DNA of 64,000 nt from an uncultured Poribacteria bacterium (GCA_951828515.1 OX639992.1:3140217-3204216), one strand, 5' to 3'; counted from the stretch's first letter, positions 53,054-61,554 are shown. Notes: generated from the sequence alone by a model not told the origin. Translations and numbers: made by a program.

Positions 53054-53071
53054 AGGCACATATTTCCGAAT

Positions 53072-53254
53072 ATGACGACGCACCCGCGCCGTGCGTTTGC
53101 CATGCTCTTTATGCCGGAGGATGCCACGTTCAATGGGAAGAAAAGCGCGTTGCCTGATGAAGTGGTTGCGCAGTTGAAGGTCGGCGACGTGCTGGCGGAC
53201 GCTACGCATCTGCCATTGGTTTTCTCGTATCGAGAGGGTAATACACTGTCATAA
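53072..53254 (+). pseudogene. PhyH C-terminal remnant
   Basis: MTTHPRRAFAMLFMPEDATFNGKKSALPDEVVAQLKVGDVLADATHLPLVFS resembles only the end of other Poribacteria-type PhyH proteins (RRAFAMLFMP…VGDVL). No HxD core is upstream, and this sequence differs from the ends of the two neighbouring copies. It is probably the relic of a third dioxygenase gene, replaced or deleted when the tandem pair arose. Confidence 0.5.
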
Positions 53255-53386
53255 ATACAGTAGTGTTAGGGTACTCTAAATATGGATTTAGGTTCGTAGT
53301 ATGGAAACCCTTCATCGTCCGTCAAACCTGAAAACGCGCAATGAATTGCGCTACTACAAACCCAACATTTGCACTACCCTTCCGAA

Positions 53387-55309
53387 ATGCCGCACACGAA
53401 ATCGACTGTATCCCCATCAAAACCGTCCTCATCCGTCGGCTGGCGGTCCATAGCAATTGGACTTGTTCTCATCCCTATCAATTGTTATTGGATTACTTAT
53501 ATTGAACTGGTACAATACTCCGCGCAACCCACAATCGTCTCGCTTATTTTCACAGTCGTTTTCAACGTGCTTGTGTTAATGGGATTCAACCAAATATTCA
53601 AGCGGTTCCTACCTCGACTGGCTCTGTCTCAAGGTGAACTCTTGATCATCTATGTCATGCTATCTGTCGCATCCGCTACTGCGGGACACAGCATGATGGA
53701 GATTTTGGTTTCCACGTTGGGACACGCTTTCTGGTTCGCAACGCCTGAGAATGATTGGAAGGACCTGTTTTGGCGGTACATTCCGAGTTGGCTTGCCGTG
53801 GCGGACAAGGGCGTTCTTTCGGGCTATTACGAGGGAGATTCTACGCTCTACACAAAGCAGCATCTGTTGGGCTGGCTAACGCCTGTGATGAATTGGTTCG
53901 CCTTTCTCTTTGTGATGCTGTTTGTTATGGTTTGTATCACTGTCATCGTTCGGAAACCGTGGACGGAAGATGAGAAACTGGCGTATCCGATTATCCAACT
54001 TCCGGCTCGGATGACAAGCGACGGTTTCTTCACAAATCGGTTGATGTGGATCGGTTTCGGGCTTGTGGCGGCTTTTGATGTCGTTAACGGTCTCCACCAC
54101 GTTTTTCCTGCGATACCCTCTGTGTACGAGAAAGCATACCGTTTCAGATTCACAGAGAAACCCTTCTCCGCAATGGGATGGCTGAGATTGGGGATCTACC
54201 CTTTTGTTTTAGGTATCGGATTCTTGATTCCGTTGGATCTGTTGTTTTCGAGTTGGTTTTTCTTTTGGGTGTGGAAGGGGCAACAGGTCGTTGGAAGCAT
54301 TATGGGTTTAGAAGGAACGGGTTATCCTTACGTCAACTATCAGGGATTTGGTGCCTATATGGGCATCTTTCTAATTGCCTTATGGAGGGGCAGAAAATAC
54401 CTTCAGAATTTGCTGGCAGCGAAAGTTCGTACCACATCCACGCGAGATGAACCGATGTCACCCCGGACGGTACTTCTCGCACTTATTGTCAGCATTGCGT
54501 TTCTGACCTTTTTTTGTTTGAGAACAGGTATGTCTCTCTGGGCGATACTTGTTTTCTTTGGACTCTATTTTGCCTTCTCCACGGCGGTTTCCCGGATGCG
54601 AGCCGAACTCGGATCGCCAATGCACGACTTGCACTATACGGGACCAGAACGGGTCATGGTTGCGGCTGTAGGCACCCGTAAGCTCGGACCGAATAATCTT
54701 TCAATGTTCTCTTTTTTCTGGTTTTTTACGCGCACCTTTGATTCTCATCCGATGCCCCATCAACTTGAAGGATTTAAACTTGCCTCAACATCAGGGATTC
54801 GGAGTCGTTTTATGCTATTTGCGATCCTTATCGCGCTGTTCGTTGGTATCCTCTCGCAATTTTGGGCACTTATATCCGTTCCTTATCGACTCGGTGCTTT
54901 ACACGAGATGTCTCGCGTCCCGATTATATACGGATCTGAACCGTGGATGCAACTGCAAAAATGGTTAGCACATCCGCTTGATCCAGACTATTGGGCGTTA
55001 GGATTTACCGGAATTGGTTTGTTGTTCGCGCTTTTCCTTATGCTGATGCGGATGAAGTTCTTCTGGTTCCCTTTTCATCCGGCAGCGTATGCCACCGTGT
55101 GTGGGAGTTGGGCAGTCAATTATATCTGGTTTAGTCTGGGGGTGGTGTGGGTGCTGAAATTGGTTCTACTGAAATACGGCGGGAGGAATGCCCATCGAAA
55201 AGCGATGCCGTTCTTTCTGGGATTGATATTGGGGCAATTTACCGTCGGGAGTCTGTGGACAATATTGGGCATGGTGTTTAATATACCGACTTATGGAATT
55301 TGGCCTTAA
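53387..55309 (+). CDS. DUF6785/DUF6784-type polytopic membrane protein, second copy
   Basis: This ~640-residue protein shares with the product of 44998-46920 WFATPENDWKDLFWRYIPSW, VLSGYYEGDS, HLLGWLTPV, WTEDEKLAYPIIQLP and WFPFHPAAYA, giving the same topology of about 12-14 membrane segments. The function is unknown; transport of an organic compound is plausible. The start is ATG 53387, since the longer frame uses TTG. It is followed by an enolase-superfamily dehydratase gene at 55556, as the other copy neighbours GH32. Confidence 0.82.
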   Translation: MPHTKSTVSPSKPSSSVGWRSIAIGLVLIPINCYWITYIELVQYSAQPTIVSLIFTVVFNVLVLMGFNQIFKRFLPRLALSQGELLIIYVMLSVASATAGHSMMEILVSTLGHAFWFATPENDWKDLFWRYIPSWLAVADKGVLSGYYEGDSTLYTKQHLLGWLTPVMNWFAFLFVMLFVMVCITVIVRKPWTEDEKLAYPIIQLPARMTSDGFFTNRLMWIGFGLVAAFDVVNGLHHVFPAIPSVYEKAYRFRFTEKPFSAMGWLRLGIYPFVLGIGFLIPLDLLFSSWFFFWVWKGQQVVGSIMGLEGTGYPYVNYQGFGAYMGIFLIALWRGRKYLQNLLAAKVRTTSTRDEPMSPRTVLLALIVSIAFLTFFCLRTGMSLWAILVFFGLYFAFSTAVSRMRAELGSPMHDLHYTGPERVMVAAVGTRKLGPNNLSMFSFFWFFTRTFDSHPMPHQLEGFKLASTSGIRSRFMLFAILIALFVGILSQFWALISVPYRLGALHEMSRVPIIYGSEPWMQLQKWLAHPLDPDYWALGFTGIGLLFALFLMLMRMKFFWFPFHPAAYATVCGSWAVNYIWFSLGVVWVLKLVLLKYGGRNAHRKAMPFFLGLILGQFTVGSLWTILGMVFNIPTYGIWP

Positions 55310-55442
55310 TACACTAAACTGTCGACAACTATAGGACACAATTGTCGCCCCGCTGGGGCTTAGGGTTTGGCGGATGTCTGTATTTTTATAGACATTCCGC
55401 CGCGTCCAATCTTGATGTAGCAGCGAGCTGTGCTCGCAATAC

Positions 55443-55555
55443 TGTTAACTTCATAACGTCAAAAACGTTAGCACGTAACGGAGTGGAGTGCGGATTTAAG
55501 GAACGTATTCGATAGTTTAGACGCACTTAATTTCTCCGCAAGGGATATTAAAAAC
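55443..55555 (+). repeat. R-type repeat, copy 11 (variant head)
   Basis: Runs from AACGTCAAAAACGTTAGCACG through GGAGTGCGGATTTAAGGAAC to CTCCGCAAGGGATATTAAAAA, ending 2-3 bases before ATG 55556. Its head matches copy 2 (1093-1187). Confidence 0.7.
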
Positions 55556-56683
55556 ATGAAAATTCAAAAAATTCAGGCGTTTCCGCTTGCCTACCCAGAA
55601 CCACACTACAAGGGTATCGAACGTTATATCACGCTCGCTCGTGTGGAGAGCGATGACGGTCTCGTGGGTTGGGGGGAGTGTATCTCACAATTCCGAGAAG
55701 CGACACTCGCAACACAGATAATTATTGAGCAAGGATTTGCACCGATGCTTACCGGTGAAGATGCCTTGGATGTGGAACGACACTGGCAAACAATGCTCGA
55801 CCGCATTTGGTGGTATGGTCCCGAAGGCATCGCCGCATTCGCTGTCAGTGCTGTGGATATGGCGTTATGGGATTTAAAGGGCAAAGCACTCGGTTTACCT
55901 GTTTGCCAACTCCTTGGGGGTCAACTGCACGACAAAATCGGCGCAATGGCATCAATCATCTTCGATATGGAAGACTTGGACTGGACGCTCAACGAATTTC
56001 GGTGGTTACGAGAGCAAAACTACCGTATCGTCAAAGGCGGATGGGGGATGCGACCAGAGGCGTTATTCGGACACGACCGCCAACGTGACCTTGAATTGAT
56101 TCGTCGTTTGCGTGAGGTCATCGGGGACGAGCTTGAGTTGGTGGTTGACACACCTGGGCACCATCGTATTTGGGATGTCCCGACAGCGATTCAACGTTTC
56201 CGGGACCTCGAACCCTATCGGCTCAAATGGGTTGAGCAACCCCTACCCCCTGAGAACTTTGAAGCGTATGCCCAGTTGCGGTCAGCAGTTATGACACCCA
56301 TCGGGACAGGTGAGGATGAGTGGAATGTCGAAAGTTACAAACGGCTCATCCAGTCAGGGGGTGTTGATATTGTACAGATTGATCCGGGGCGGTGCCACGG
56401 ACTCACCGGTAGCCGACATGTCATCAAACTGATTGAGGCGGAGAACCTTCTATTCAGTGCCCATTCATGGAGTAGTGCCTTAAACACTGCGGCGAGTCTG
56501 CATATATTAGCGAGTTCGACACATGCCGATTGTACGGATTTTAAGCCCCATGAATCCCCGATGCAGCATGAATTGGTCAGTGATCCGTGGGTACAAGAGG
56601 ACGGGTATGTCGCTATCCGAGATGTCCCGGGACTGGGTGTCACAGTGCGAGAAGATGTTGTGGAAAAATATTTGTTTGGGTAG
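55556..56683 (+). CDS. Mandelate racemase / muconate lactonizing enzyme family protein
   Basis: This 375-residue enolase-superfamily enzyme has an N-terminal capping domain (VGWGECISQF) and a barrel with metal ligands: Asp in VVDTPGHH, Glu in KWVEQPLPPE, Glu in GTGEDEW, and a base His in LFSAHSWSS. Members dehydrate acid sugars or racemise/cycloisomerise related acids. The usual KxK lysine pair appears as VKGGWG, so the substrate class is unclear. The ATG is set directly behind R copy 11. Confidence 0.87.
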   Translation: MKIQKIQAFPLAYPEPHYKGIERYITLARVESDDGLVGWGECISQFREATLATQIIIEQGFAPMLTGEDALDVERHWQTMLDRIWWYGPEGIAAFAVSAVDMALWDLKGKALGLPVCQLLGGQLHDKIGAMASIIFDMEDLDWTLNEFRWLREQNYRIVKGGWGMRPEALFGHDRQRDLELIRRLREVIGDELELVVDTPGHHRIWDVPTAIQRFRDLEPYRLKWVEQPLPPENFEAYAQLRSAVMTPIGTGEDEWNVESYKRLIQSGGVDIVQIDPGRCHGLTGSRHVIKLIEAENLLFSAHSWSSALNTAASLHILASSTHADCTDFKPHESPMQHELVSDPWVQEDGYVAIRDVPGLGVTVREDVVEKYLFG

Positions 56684-56852
56684 AACCTACCCCATAAATA
56701 CTGGTTCTCAGGTTCCCGAATACGGTAGGTGCGGTTTCTAACCGCACCGAGCAGTACAGGACTTTATGGTGAGGATATATCACATGTCCCTTTATCAGGG
56801 ACTTTGATAAGTCGGGAATCGGAGTTCTCTCCTACAGATGGATGCGTTTCAT

Positions 56853-57320
56853 TTACGACTGTTGATCTTCCATCCTCAAGGGTTTATCCAAAAGCATCCA
56901 TGATCTTTGGTCTCGTTTCGGAAAAGGGAGGGGTTTCTCGAAAGCAATTGGGTTTGTGATATGGATAAGTGTAGCGTAATTTGAATTATCCCAATCCTTC
57001 AACGCCTCGGCTAATGATCCCGAGTTATAAAACTCGTCCCATTCCTCAGAGAAATGACGCATGCCAAATATCTGCTGGCCACAATTCGCATAAATATCAA
57101 GTACTTCAACCGAGGTTATGGTATCAAAGGTTTCCACTTTAGAAACTGTAAACATGCCTTTGACCGGCCCCCCGGGTTCTTTCATATAAATGACGTCACC
57201 TTTATTAACTCTACCGTAGGGGGCGCATCGAATTTTGGTGAACCAGCTTCCGATTGTTTTACTTCCGTTAAGAATTAATTCTGTCCATCGGGGTAATAAG
57301 ATAGCAAGGTGGTATTGCAT
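56853..57320 (-). CDS. ASCH/PUA-like domain protein
   Basis: This 155-residue protein begins MQYHLAILLPRWTELILNGSKTIGSWFTKIRCAPYGRVNKGDVIYMKEPGGPVKGMFTVSKV. This is the pattern of ASCH/PUA-like folds (KTI-S-F-K near the start, GD-IYMK-S-GPV-G). ASCH domains bind RNA or nucleotides and are common next to toxin and defence genes. Nothing around it here gives a function. A MITE-like element lies just upstream. Confidence 0.7.
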   Translation of the reverse strand: MQYHLAILLPRWTELILNGSKTIGSWFTKIRCAPYGRVNKGDVIYMKEPGGPVKGMFTVSKVETFDTITSVEVLDIYANCGQQIFGMRHFSEEWDEFYNSGSLAEALKDWDNSNYATLIHITNPIAFEKPLPFPKRDQRSWMLLDKPLRMEDQQS

Positions 57321-57360
57321 TTGAGTTTGATCCCTGTCATTACTCCTGTATACTAATTTA

Positions 57361-57543
57361 ACCCAAGTTGTTACCTAAGCACTATTCTATCACTGTTTAT
57401 CTTTCCCACACATACCGCTCCGCTGGAGCGGAAGATAAGAGATCAGAATTTTTTCTATAGATATATCGCTCCGCTGGAGCGAGAGCGTAAATCCCTAATT
57501 CTTACAGAAAACTAATGGATCTTCTATAGGTAGCGACTTGAGT
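57361..57543. mobile_element. MITE-like element of the ACCCAAGTTGCTACC family, copy 3
   Basis: ACCCAAGTTGTTACCTA (57361-57377) is inverted at 57527-57543 (TAGGTAGCGACTTGAGT). Internally CCGCTCCGCTGGAGCGG (around 57417) and ATCGCTCCGCTGGAGCGA (around 57465) are joined by TTTTTTCTATAGATAT. It is 183 bp long, and its middle is close to copy 2. Confidence 0.75.
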
Positions 57544-57561
57544 ATGATTACTGCTGGGGCT

Positions 57562-58494
57562 TCATTCGGTTGCCTTCACGACACCTTTGATGTAGTTTCC
57601 GTCTCCACCCGTTGCTTCCTCGAGGAGTGTGGGATAGTCTTCCAGTGGGACGGTGTGTGTTACAAGCGGTCTTAGGTCGATATGACCGCGTTCGAGGAGT
57701 CGAATTGCTGGTGGAAACGTATCCCGAATCTTCGCACCCGGCGATGAGCTGACCAAATTGAATGCCGCACCGTGCCACTCTCGACCGTTGATTGTCACTT
57801 CTTCTCGAACACAACCGAAAAGATTAATGTGCCCACCGCTGCGAACAATCTTCGTGGCGAGGTTTAACCCCGCACCCTTGCCAGAACAGTCGAACACCAC
57901 GTCAATTGGACGTGCCTTCAGGTCTGACACCAGTTCAGAGGTCTCGATTTCCTTGGGATTATACGTGAGTTCAGCACCGAGCGACTTCGCCAATTTCAGC
58001 CGTTCCTCAACGATGTCTATGGCGATGAGGTCATTCGTGTAGAATCGGCTCAGTGCCTGAACGAACATAAGTCCCATAAAACCACACCCGATAACCGCAA
58101 CGTTGTCAGCGGGTCGCAAAGGTGCAGTGTCCAGACCTGTTACAATGCATGAAACCGGCTCAACAAGCCAGTATTCGTCTGCAATATCCGATTCTGGAAG
58201 GACATATATGTTTTCAGTTGAACAGTTCTTGATACCATCGAACCCCAACGCTACACTCGCAACACGCATTCCTTCCTCAATATCCGGGACACCACTCCCA
58301 ACTTTTGTGACATAGCCAACGCCTTCATGCCCCGGAGGCGCGTAACCACCCTCCCGAAAGGTCGCTAAGTCCCATGCACAGACCCCACAGGCGGCACTTT
58401 GAACCTGCACTTCACCTGCCTGCGGATCGGACACATCAATATCAATAATCTCGACCCCACCGTTTTCTCCATACCTAATCGTTTGTGTTTTCAT
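57562..58494 (-). CDS. Zinc-type alcohol dehydrogenase-like protein, short form
   Basis: This 310-residue medium-chain dehydrogenase/reductase has ACGVCAWDLATF (catalytic Cys), APPGHEGVGYV (GHE), the Rossmann VAVIGCGFMGLMFVQAL and FDCSGKGAGLNLA. At 310 residues it is shorter than the usual ~340-360, and the four-cysteine structural zinc lobe is absent, so it resembles sorbitol/xylitol or threonine dehydrogenases without that loop. It probably oxidises a sugar alcohol. A degraded BrnTA module lies directly upstream. Confidence 0.83.
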   Translation of the reverse strand: MKTQTIRYGENGGVEIIDIDVSDPQAGEVQVQSAACGVCAWDLATFREGGYAPPGHEGVGYVTKVGSGVPDIEEGMRVASVALGFDGIKNCSTENIYVLPESDIADEYWLVEPVSCIVTGLDTAPLRPADNVAVIGCGFMGLMFVQALSRFYTNDLIAIDIVEERLKLAKSLGAELTYNPKEIETSELVSDLKARPIDVVFDCSGKGAGLNLATKIVRSGGHINLFGCVREEVTINGREWHGAAFNLVSSSPGAKIRDTFPPAIRLLERGHIDLRPLVTHTVPLEDYPTLLEEATGGDGNYIKGVVKATE

Positions 58495-58537
58495 CGGTTT
58501 GATACGCCTTTCCTTTTTAAGATGTCTGGGTCAATGC

Positions 58538-58726
58538 TTATGAATGCGTTGGAAGAGGAGCGGTTCCCCAAAAAGTTTTATCGGTAGGTTGGGCATCCTT
58601 ATCACTGAGTGCGTTCTGATAAACTTCCTCATCGGTCATTGCATCGACCTTCTCCCAATCCGTTTCATCGGGAACCTGTTCGAGTTCTTCACGCGTATAT
58701 TTGACTAAAGTAGATTTGTCTTTCAT
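58538..58726 (-). CDS. BrnA-like antitoxin, C-terminally shortened
   Basis: This 62-residue protein starts MKDKSTLVKYTREELEQVPDETDWEKVDAMTDEEVYQNALSDKDAQPTDKTFW, the linker of BrnA-type antitoxins. The following ribbon-helix-helix DNA-binding part of normal BrnA (~80-100 residues) is missing; instead it ends GTAPLPTHS. Its start lies within the 3' end of the toxin frame, as in typical brnT-brnA overlaps. It is probably non-functional as a repressor. Confidence 0.7.
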   Translation of the reverse strand: MKDKSTLVKYTREELEQVPDETDWEKVDAMTDEEVYQNALSDKDAQPTDKTFWGTAPLPTHS

Positions 58727-58968
58727 CCTTACTTGCCTTCCTTGCTGAAATGATGCGACGCGTATTGCCCCGCCACGTATAAACCACATACAAAAGACGA
58801 CTTGCGCTTCGACCAAGGACAACGATTCTTTCTTCGCCGTAGTTGTATCGAACATCTACGCGCTCTATCCGATTAGGGTCATCAAAGACGAGGGAAGCGC
58901 GTTTGAAACTAATTCCATGTTTTTGGATACATTCTTTATTCTTCTGTTCGTCCCATTCAAATTTCCAT
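58689..58968 (-). pseudogene. BrnT-like toxin with a one-base insertion after the start
   Basis: On the minus strand ATG (58968-58966), an extra G (58965), then AAATTTGAATGGGACGAACA continues the familiar BrnT start KFEWDEQKNKECIQKHGISFKRASLVFDDPNRI and YNYGEERIVVLGRSASRLLYVVYTW and RRIISARKAS, ending at TGA 58689. Without the extra G the gene would read MKFEWDEQ; with it, the frame stops at once (MEI then TGA). BrnT toxins are RNases, and this copy is predicted dead unless a cryptic start is used. The overlapping BrnA is shortened. Confidence 0.7.
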
Positions 58969-59864
58969 TATGGCAGGTTTGAGGCGTGTCTTATCCTAAT
59001 TCTTATACCATTTCTAAAAGTTTATATCGCATTAACCGCAACATTCATCCCGACCCCGGTAGGTGCGGTTTCCTAACCGCACCATAGGTGTCAATTTAGG
59101 GATATTTTACAGCCCTTGGTCGTCGTCTCGTAGGCTGGGTAGAACGGACGCCACCAAACCCCGTAGGGGTGCTATTGCTTCGCAGTGAGAATAGAAAGCG
59201 GCGTATGCCAGCAACCGCACCCCGTAGGGGTGCTATTGCTTCGCAGTGAGAATAGAAAACGAATCAAGAAGACTCCATCATCTTGTAAATCCTTGAATCC
59301 TGTAAATCCTGATTCAGACGATGAACACCTACATGTCTCCATAACCAAGTCATCTTTTTCTAAAATTGACCCCTATGGCTTCAAAACCCACCCCGCCGCT
59401 GACGAGGTTTCTAACCTCGCCTCTTGAGTCTCGTAGGTTGGGTAGAACGGATGCCACCAAACCCGTAAATATCATAGAAAGCGAAGGGTGCTCCATACAC
59501 GCCCCATTGATCAGAAACCGAGAGAAACCCAACGCTTTCGGCGTCAAGTGCCGGCACCTCTGCGGGTATGACGTTGGGTTTCGCTGGGGTATTGAGTGGG
59601 TATGCCGGCATGTCGTATTTCAGGCGTATTTGGCACCCCTACGTCTCCTTTTTGCGTTCCGCTCTACCCAACCTACGGGACCCAAAACTGCTAAATTGAC
59701 ACCTATGGTGCGGTTTCCTAACCGCACCGGGCATAACCAAAAACAGTGGGACCTTTTAAGAGGAATCATCAATCAGAATTGGTATTACAAACTGTGTACA
59801 GTATAACGTACTTTGTACGGATAATTAAGAGAAATCTAAGTCGTACAAATTCGCGTTATGGGTG
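58969..59864. other. Gene-free, repeat-rich region
   Basis: No gene is supported. It contains the composite inverted-repeat structure at 59062-59728, and further palindromes: two ACCCCGTAGGGGTGCTATTG copies (near 59157 and 59218) and a GACGAGGTTTCTAACCTCGC copy (near 59400). Confidence 0.6.
59062..59728. mobile_element. Composite inverted-repeat element with terminal hairpins
   Basis: CCATAGGTGTCAATTTAG (59082-59099) is perfectly inverted at 59691-59708. Each end also carries the palindrome GGTGCGGTTTCCTAACCGCA (59062-59083 and 59707-59728). Because the loop is not symmetrical, the hairpins are in direct orientation while the inner repeats are inverted. A further partial end, CTAAAATTGACCCCTATGG, lies at 59361-59379. 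GTAGGTTGGGTAGAACGGA occurs twice and once inverted. Confidence 0.6.
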
Positions 59865-61025
59865 CTACCAGTTGGTATGTGATCCGTCACGTCGGCGCAG
59901 GTGTGGCGGTTCCGCAAATTTGAAGGTCTGTGCCGTTACCAGTTCTTCGTTAACTTCAACGCCCAAGCCGGGACCGTCCGGTACCGGTATAACTGCGCCT
60001 TCGAGTTTGTGTTGCACGGGAAACAGATCCTCATCATAATGTCCAGATTTTTCTGTTGGAGAGACCCGGATTTCTAACCAAGCGAAATTCGGAACCGCTG
60101 CTGCGAGATGAACCGTCGCAGCCGTGCAGATGGGACCTAACGGGTTGTGCGGCATCAGGTCGATATAGTGCGCTTCAGCCAAGCCAGCAACCTTCATCGA
60201 TTCCGTCAACCCACCCACATTGCACACGTCAAGTCGAGCAAAGTTCGTGATACCGCGCGCCAGATACGGAAGAAACTGCCACTTACTGGAAAATTCCTCG
60301 CCAATCGCGAACGGGACATCGACCATTGTCCGTAGAGATTGGTATGCCTCCGGGGTCTCATCTCGGATCGGCTCTTCCAAAAAGTCGAGTGTGCCAGAAG
60401 GCATCCGTTGACAAAAAGATGCCGCTTCCGCAACGCTGAGCCGGTGATGATAGTCGATGCCGAGGACAGGTTCGGATCCGATGGCTTCTCGGAGTGCCGT
60501 CAACCATTCTGCGGCAAGACTGATGGACTCGCGGGGTTCAAAGATGTGTTCCTCGTCCGGTTTCGCACGATGCAAGACATTTGTTCGGATGACGTTCCAT
60601 CCGTTCTCAAGCAATAAATTCGCGTTCGCAATCAATTCCTCAAGCGTAGCCGCACCCGTCGTTGCAAAGCATGGAACGGTATCGCGTTGCTTTCCACCGA
60701 GCAATTGGTAGACCGGTACGTTCAATGCCTTCCCGACAATATCGTGGAGTGCGATGTCGATCGCTGAGATCGCACCCGTCAATGCCCGACCCCCCTCAAA
60801 ATACTGGCTCCGGTACATCTCCTGCCACAACCCGCCGATCCGCATCGGGTCGCGCCCGATGAGGAATTCGCGATAGTGTTTAACCGCTCCCACGACAGCC
60901 AATTCTCGACTCGAAAGTCCAGATTCGCCCCATCCATAGATACCTTCATCCGTCTCTACTTTGACGATGTGTTGATTTCTGTGTCCCACCCAAACAGGAT
61001 ACGGTTTGATGTCAGTAATTTTCAT
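59865..61025 (-). CDS. Galactonate dehydratase-like enolase-superfamily enzyme
   Basis: This 386-residue enzyme has GIYGWGESGLSSRELAV (cap), GIDYHHRLSVAEA (Asp and His), DFLEEPIRDETPE (Glu), FAIGEEFSSKW (Glu) and DLMPHNPLGPICTAA (base His). The pattern is that of DgoD-type acid-sugar dehydratases. They remove water from galactonate or related aldonates in the cytoplasm. It is the second family member in the window (the other at 55556), and the two are only distantly alike. The exact sugar acid is unknown. Confidence 0.87.
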   Translation of the reverse strand: MKITDIKPYPVWVGHRNQHIVKVETDEGIYGWGESGLSSRELAVVGAVKHYREFLIGRDPMRIGGLWQEMYRSQYFEGGRALTGAISAIDIALHDIVGKALNVPVYQLLGGKQRDTVPCFATTGAATLEELIANANLLLENGWNVIRTNVLHRAKPDEEHIFEPRESISLAAEWLTALREAIGSEPVLGIDYHHRLSVAEAASFCQRMPSGTLDFLEEPIRDETPEAYQSLRTMVDVPFAIGEEFSSKWQFLPYLARGITNFARLDVCNVGGLTESMKVAGLAEAHYIDLMPHNPLGPICTAATVHLAAAVPNFAWLEIRVSPTEKSGHYDEDLFPVQHKLEGAVIPVPDGPGLGVEVNEELVTAQTFKFAEPPHLRRRDGSHTNW

Positions 61026-61132
61026 GATGCCTCTCTCCTATGCGGACTTCGTACTGGATTTCTAACCCTTATACCAAATTGCTTGGCGTATGTCAATTCG
61101 TTTTCGTGTCCTGTTGGCGCGTTTATGGTGGA

Positions 61133-61406
61133 TTATAGTAGTTTCTGAAAATAAGTTTACATTTTGGTAAACAGGTCCCTCGCTTTCGCTGTCGAGGTTT
61201 CTAACCTCGCCAGGTCCCTCGCTTTCGCTGTCGAGGTTTCTAACCTCGCCAGGTCCCTCGCTTTCGCTGTCGAGGTTTCTAACCTCGCCAGGTCCCTCGC
61301 TTTCGCTGTCGAGGTTTCTAACCTCGCCAGGTCCCTCGCTTTCGCTGTCGAGGTTTCTAACCTCGCCCCTCTGTTGATGTATAAGTAATTGCGGGTTTTA
61401 CTATAA
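61133..61406. mobile_element. MITE-like element of the TTATAGTAAAACCC family, copy 2, expanded
   Basis: Left TTATAGTA (61133-61140) and right GGGTTTTACTATAA (61393-61406) are inverted. The centre, instead of one GCGAGGTT/AACCTCGC hairpin, holds five tandem 39-bp units (61174-61368). The outer ends are as in the 139-bp copy at 41463-41601; this one is 274 bp. Confidence 0.65.
61174..61368. repeat. Five tandem 39-bp repeats
   Basis: The unit begins GGTCCCTCGCTTTCGCTGTC and ends GAGGTTTCTAACCTCGCCA; all five copies are identical apart from the last base of copy 5. Each contains the GAGGTT/AACCTC palindrome. The unit length is a multiple of three, so a shadow frame with 13-residue repeats appears, but this is not a gene. 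There are no unique spacers, so it is not a CRISPR array. Confidence 0.9.
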
Positions 61407-61525
61407 TGCTGCGAACCATAAACGTCACAGTGGACCCCGTTTCCAAATTACCCCTCTGTTTTTGAAAAAAAACCGCTGAAATTCATGAAATTGTGCCTTT
61501 TTCGGGCAAGTTATGCAAATTTGAT

Positions 61526-61554
61526 TTGACTTGTATTTCGGGCTAAAGTATGCT
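61526..61554 (+). promoter_or_regulatory. Promoter of the LRR/cadherin gene
   Basis: TTGACT, a 17-base spacer and TATGCT. It implies an untranslated leader of about 280 bases before ATG 61844. That leader contains an inverted repeat around 61563-61615 (TTAGGTC…GACCTATAA). Confidence 0.5.

Noticed and set aside
59366-59806. 146-codon frame at 59.4 kb
   Set aside because: Spans palindromes and inverted ends of a repeat element; no protein family resemblance.
61174-61368. Possible CRISPR array
   Set aside because: Units of 39 bp are directly adjacent with no unique spacers, and no cas genes are nearby.
61164-61388. 74-codon frame with repeated SLAFAVEVSNLAR
   Set aside because: Product of translating the tandem palindromic repeat; it lies inside an inverted-repeat element.
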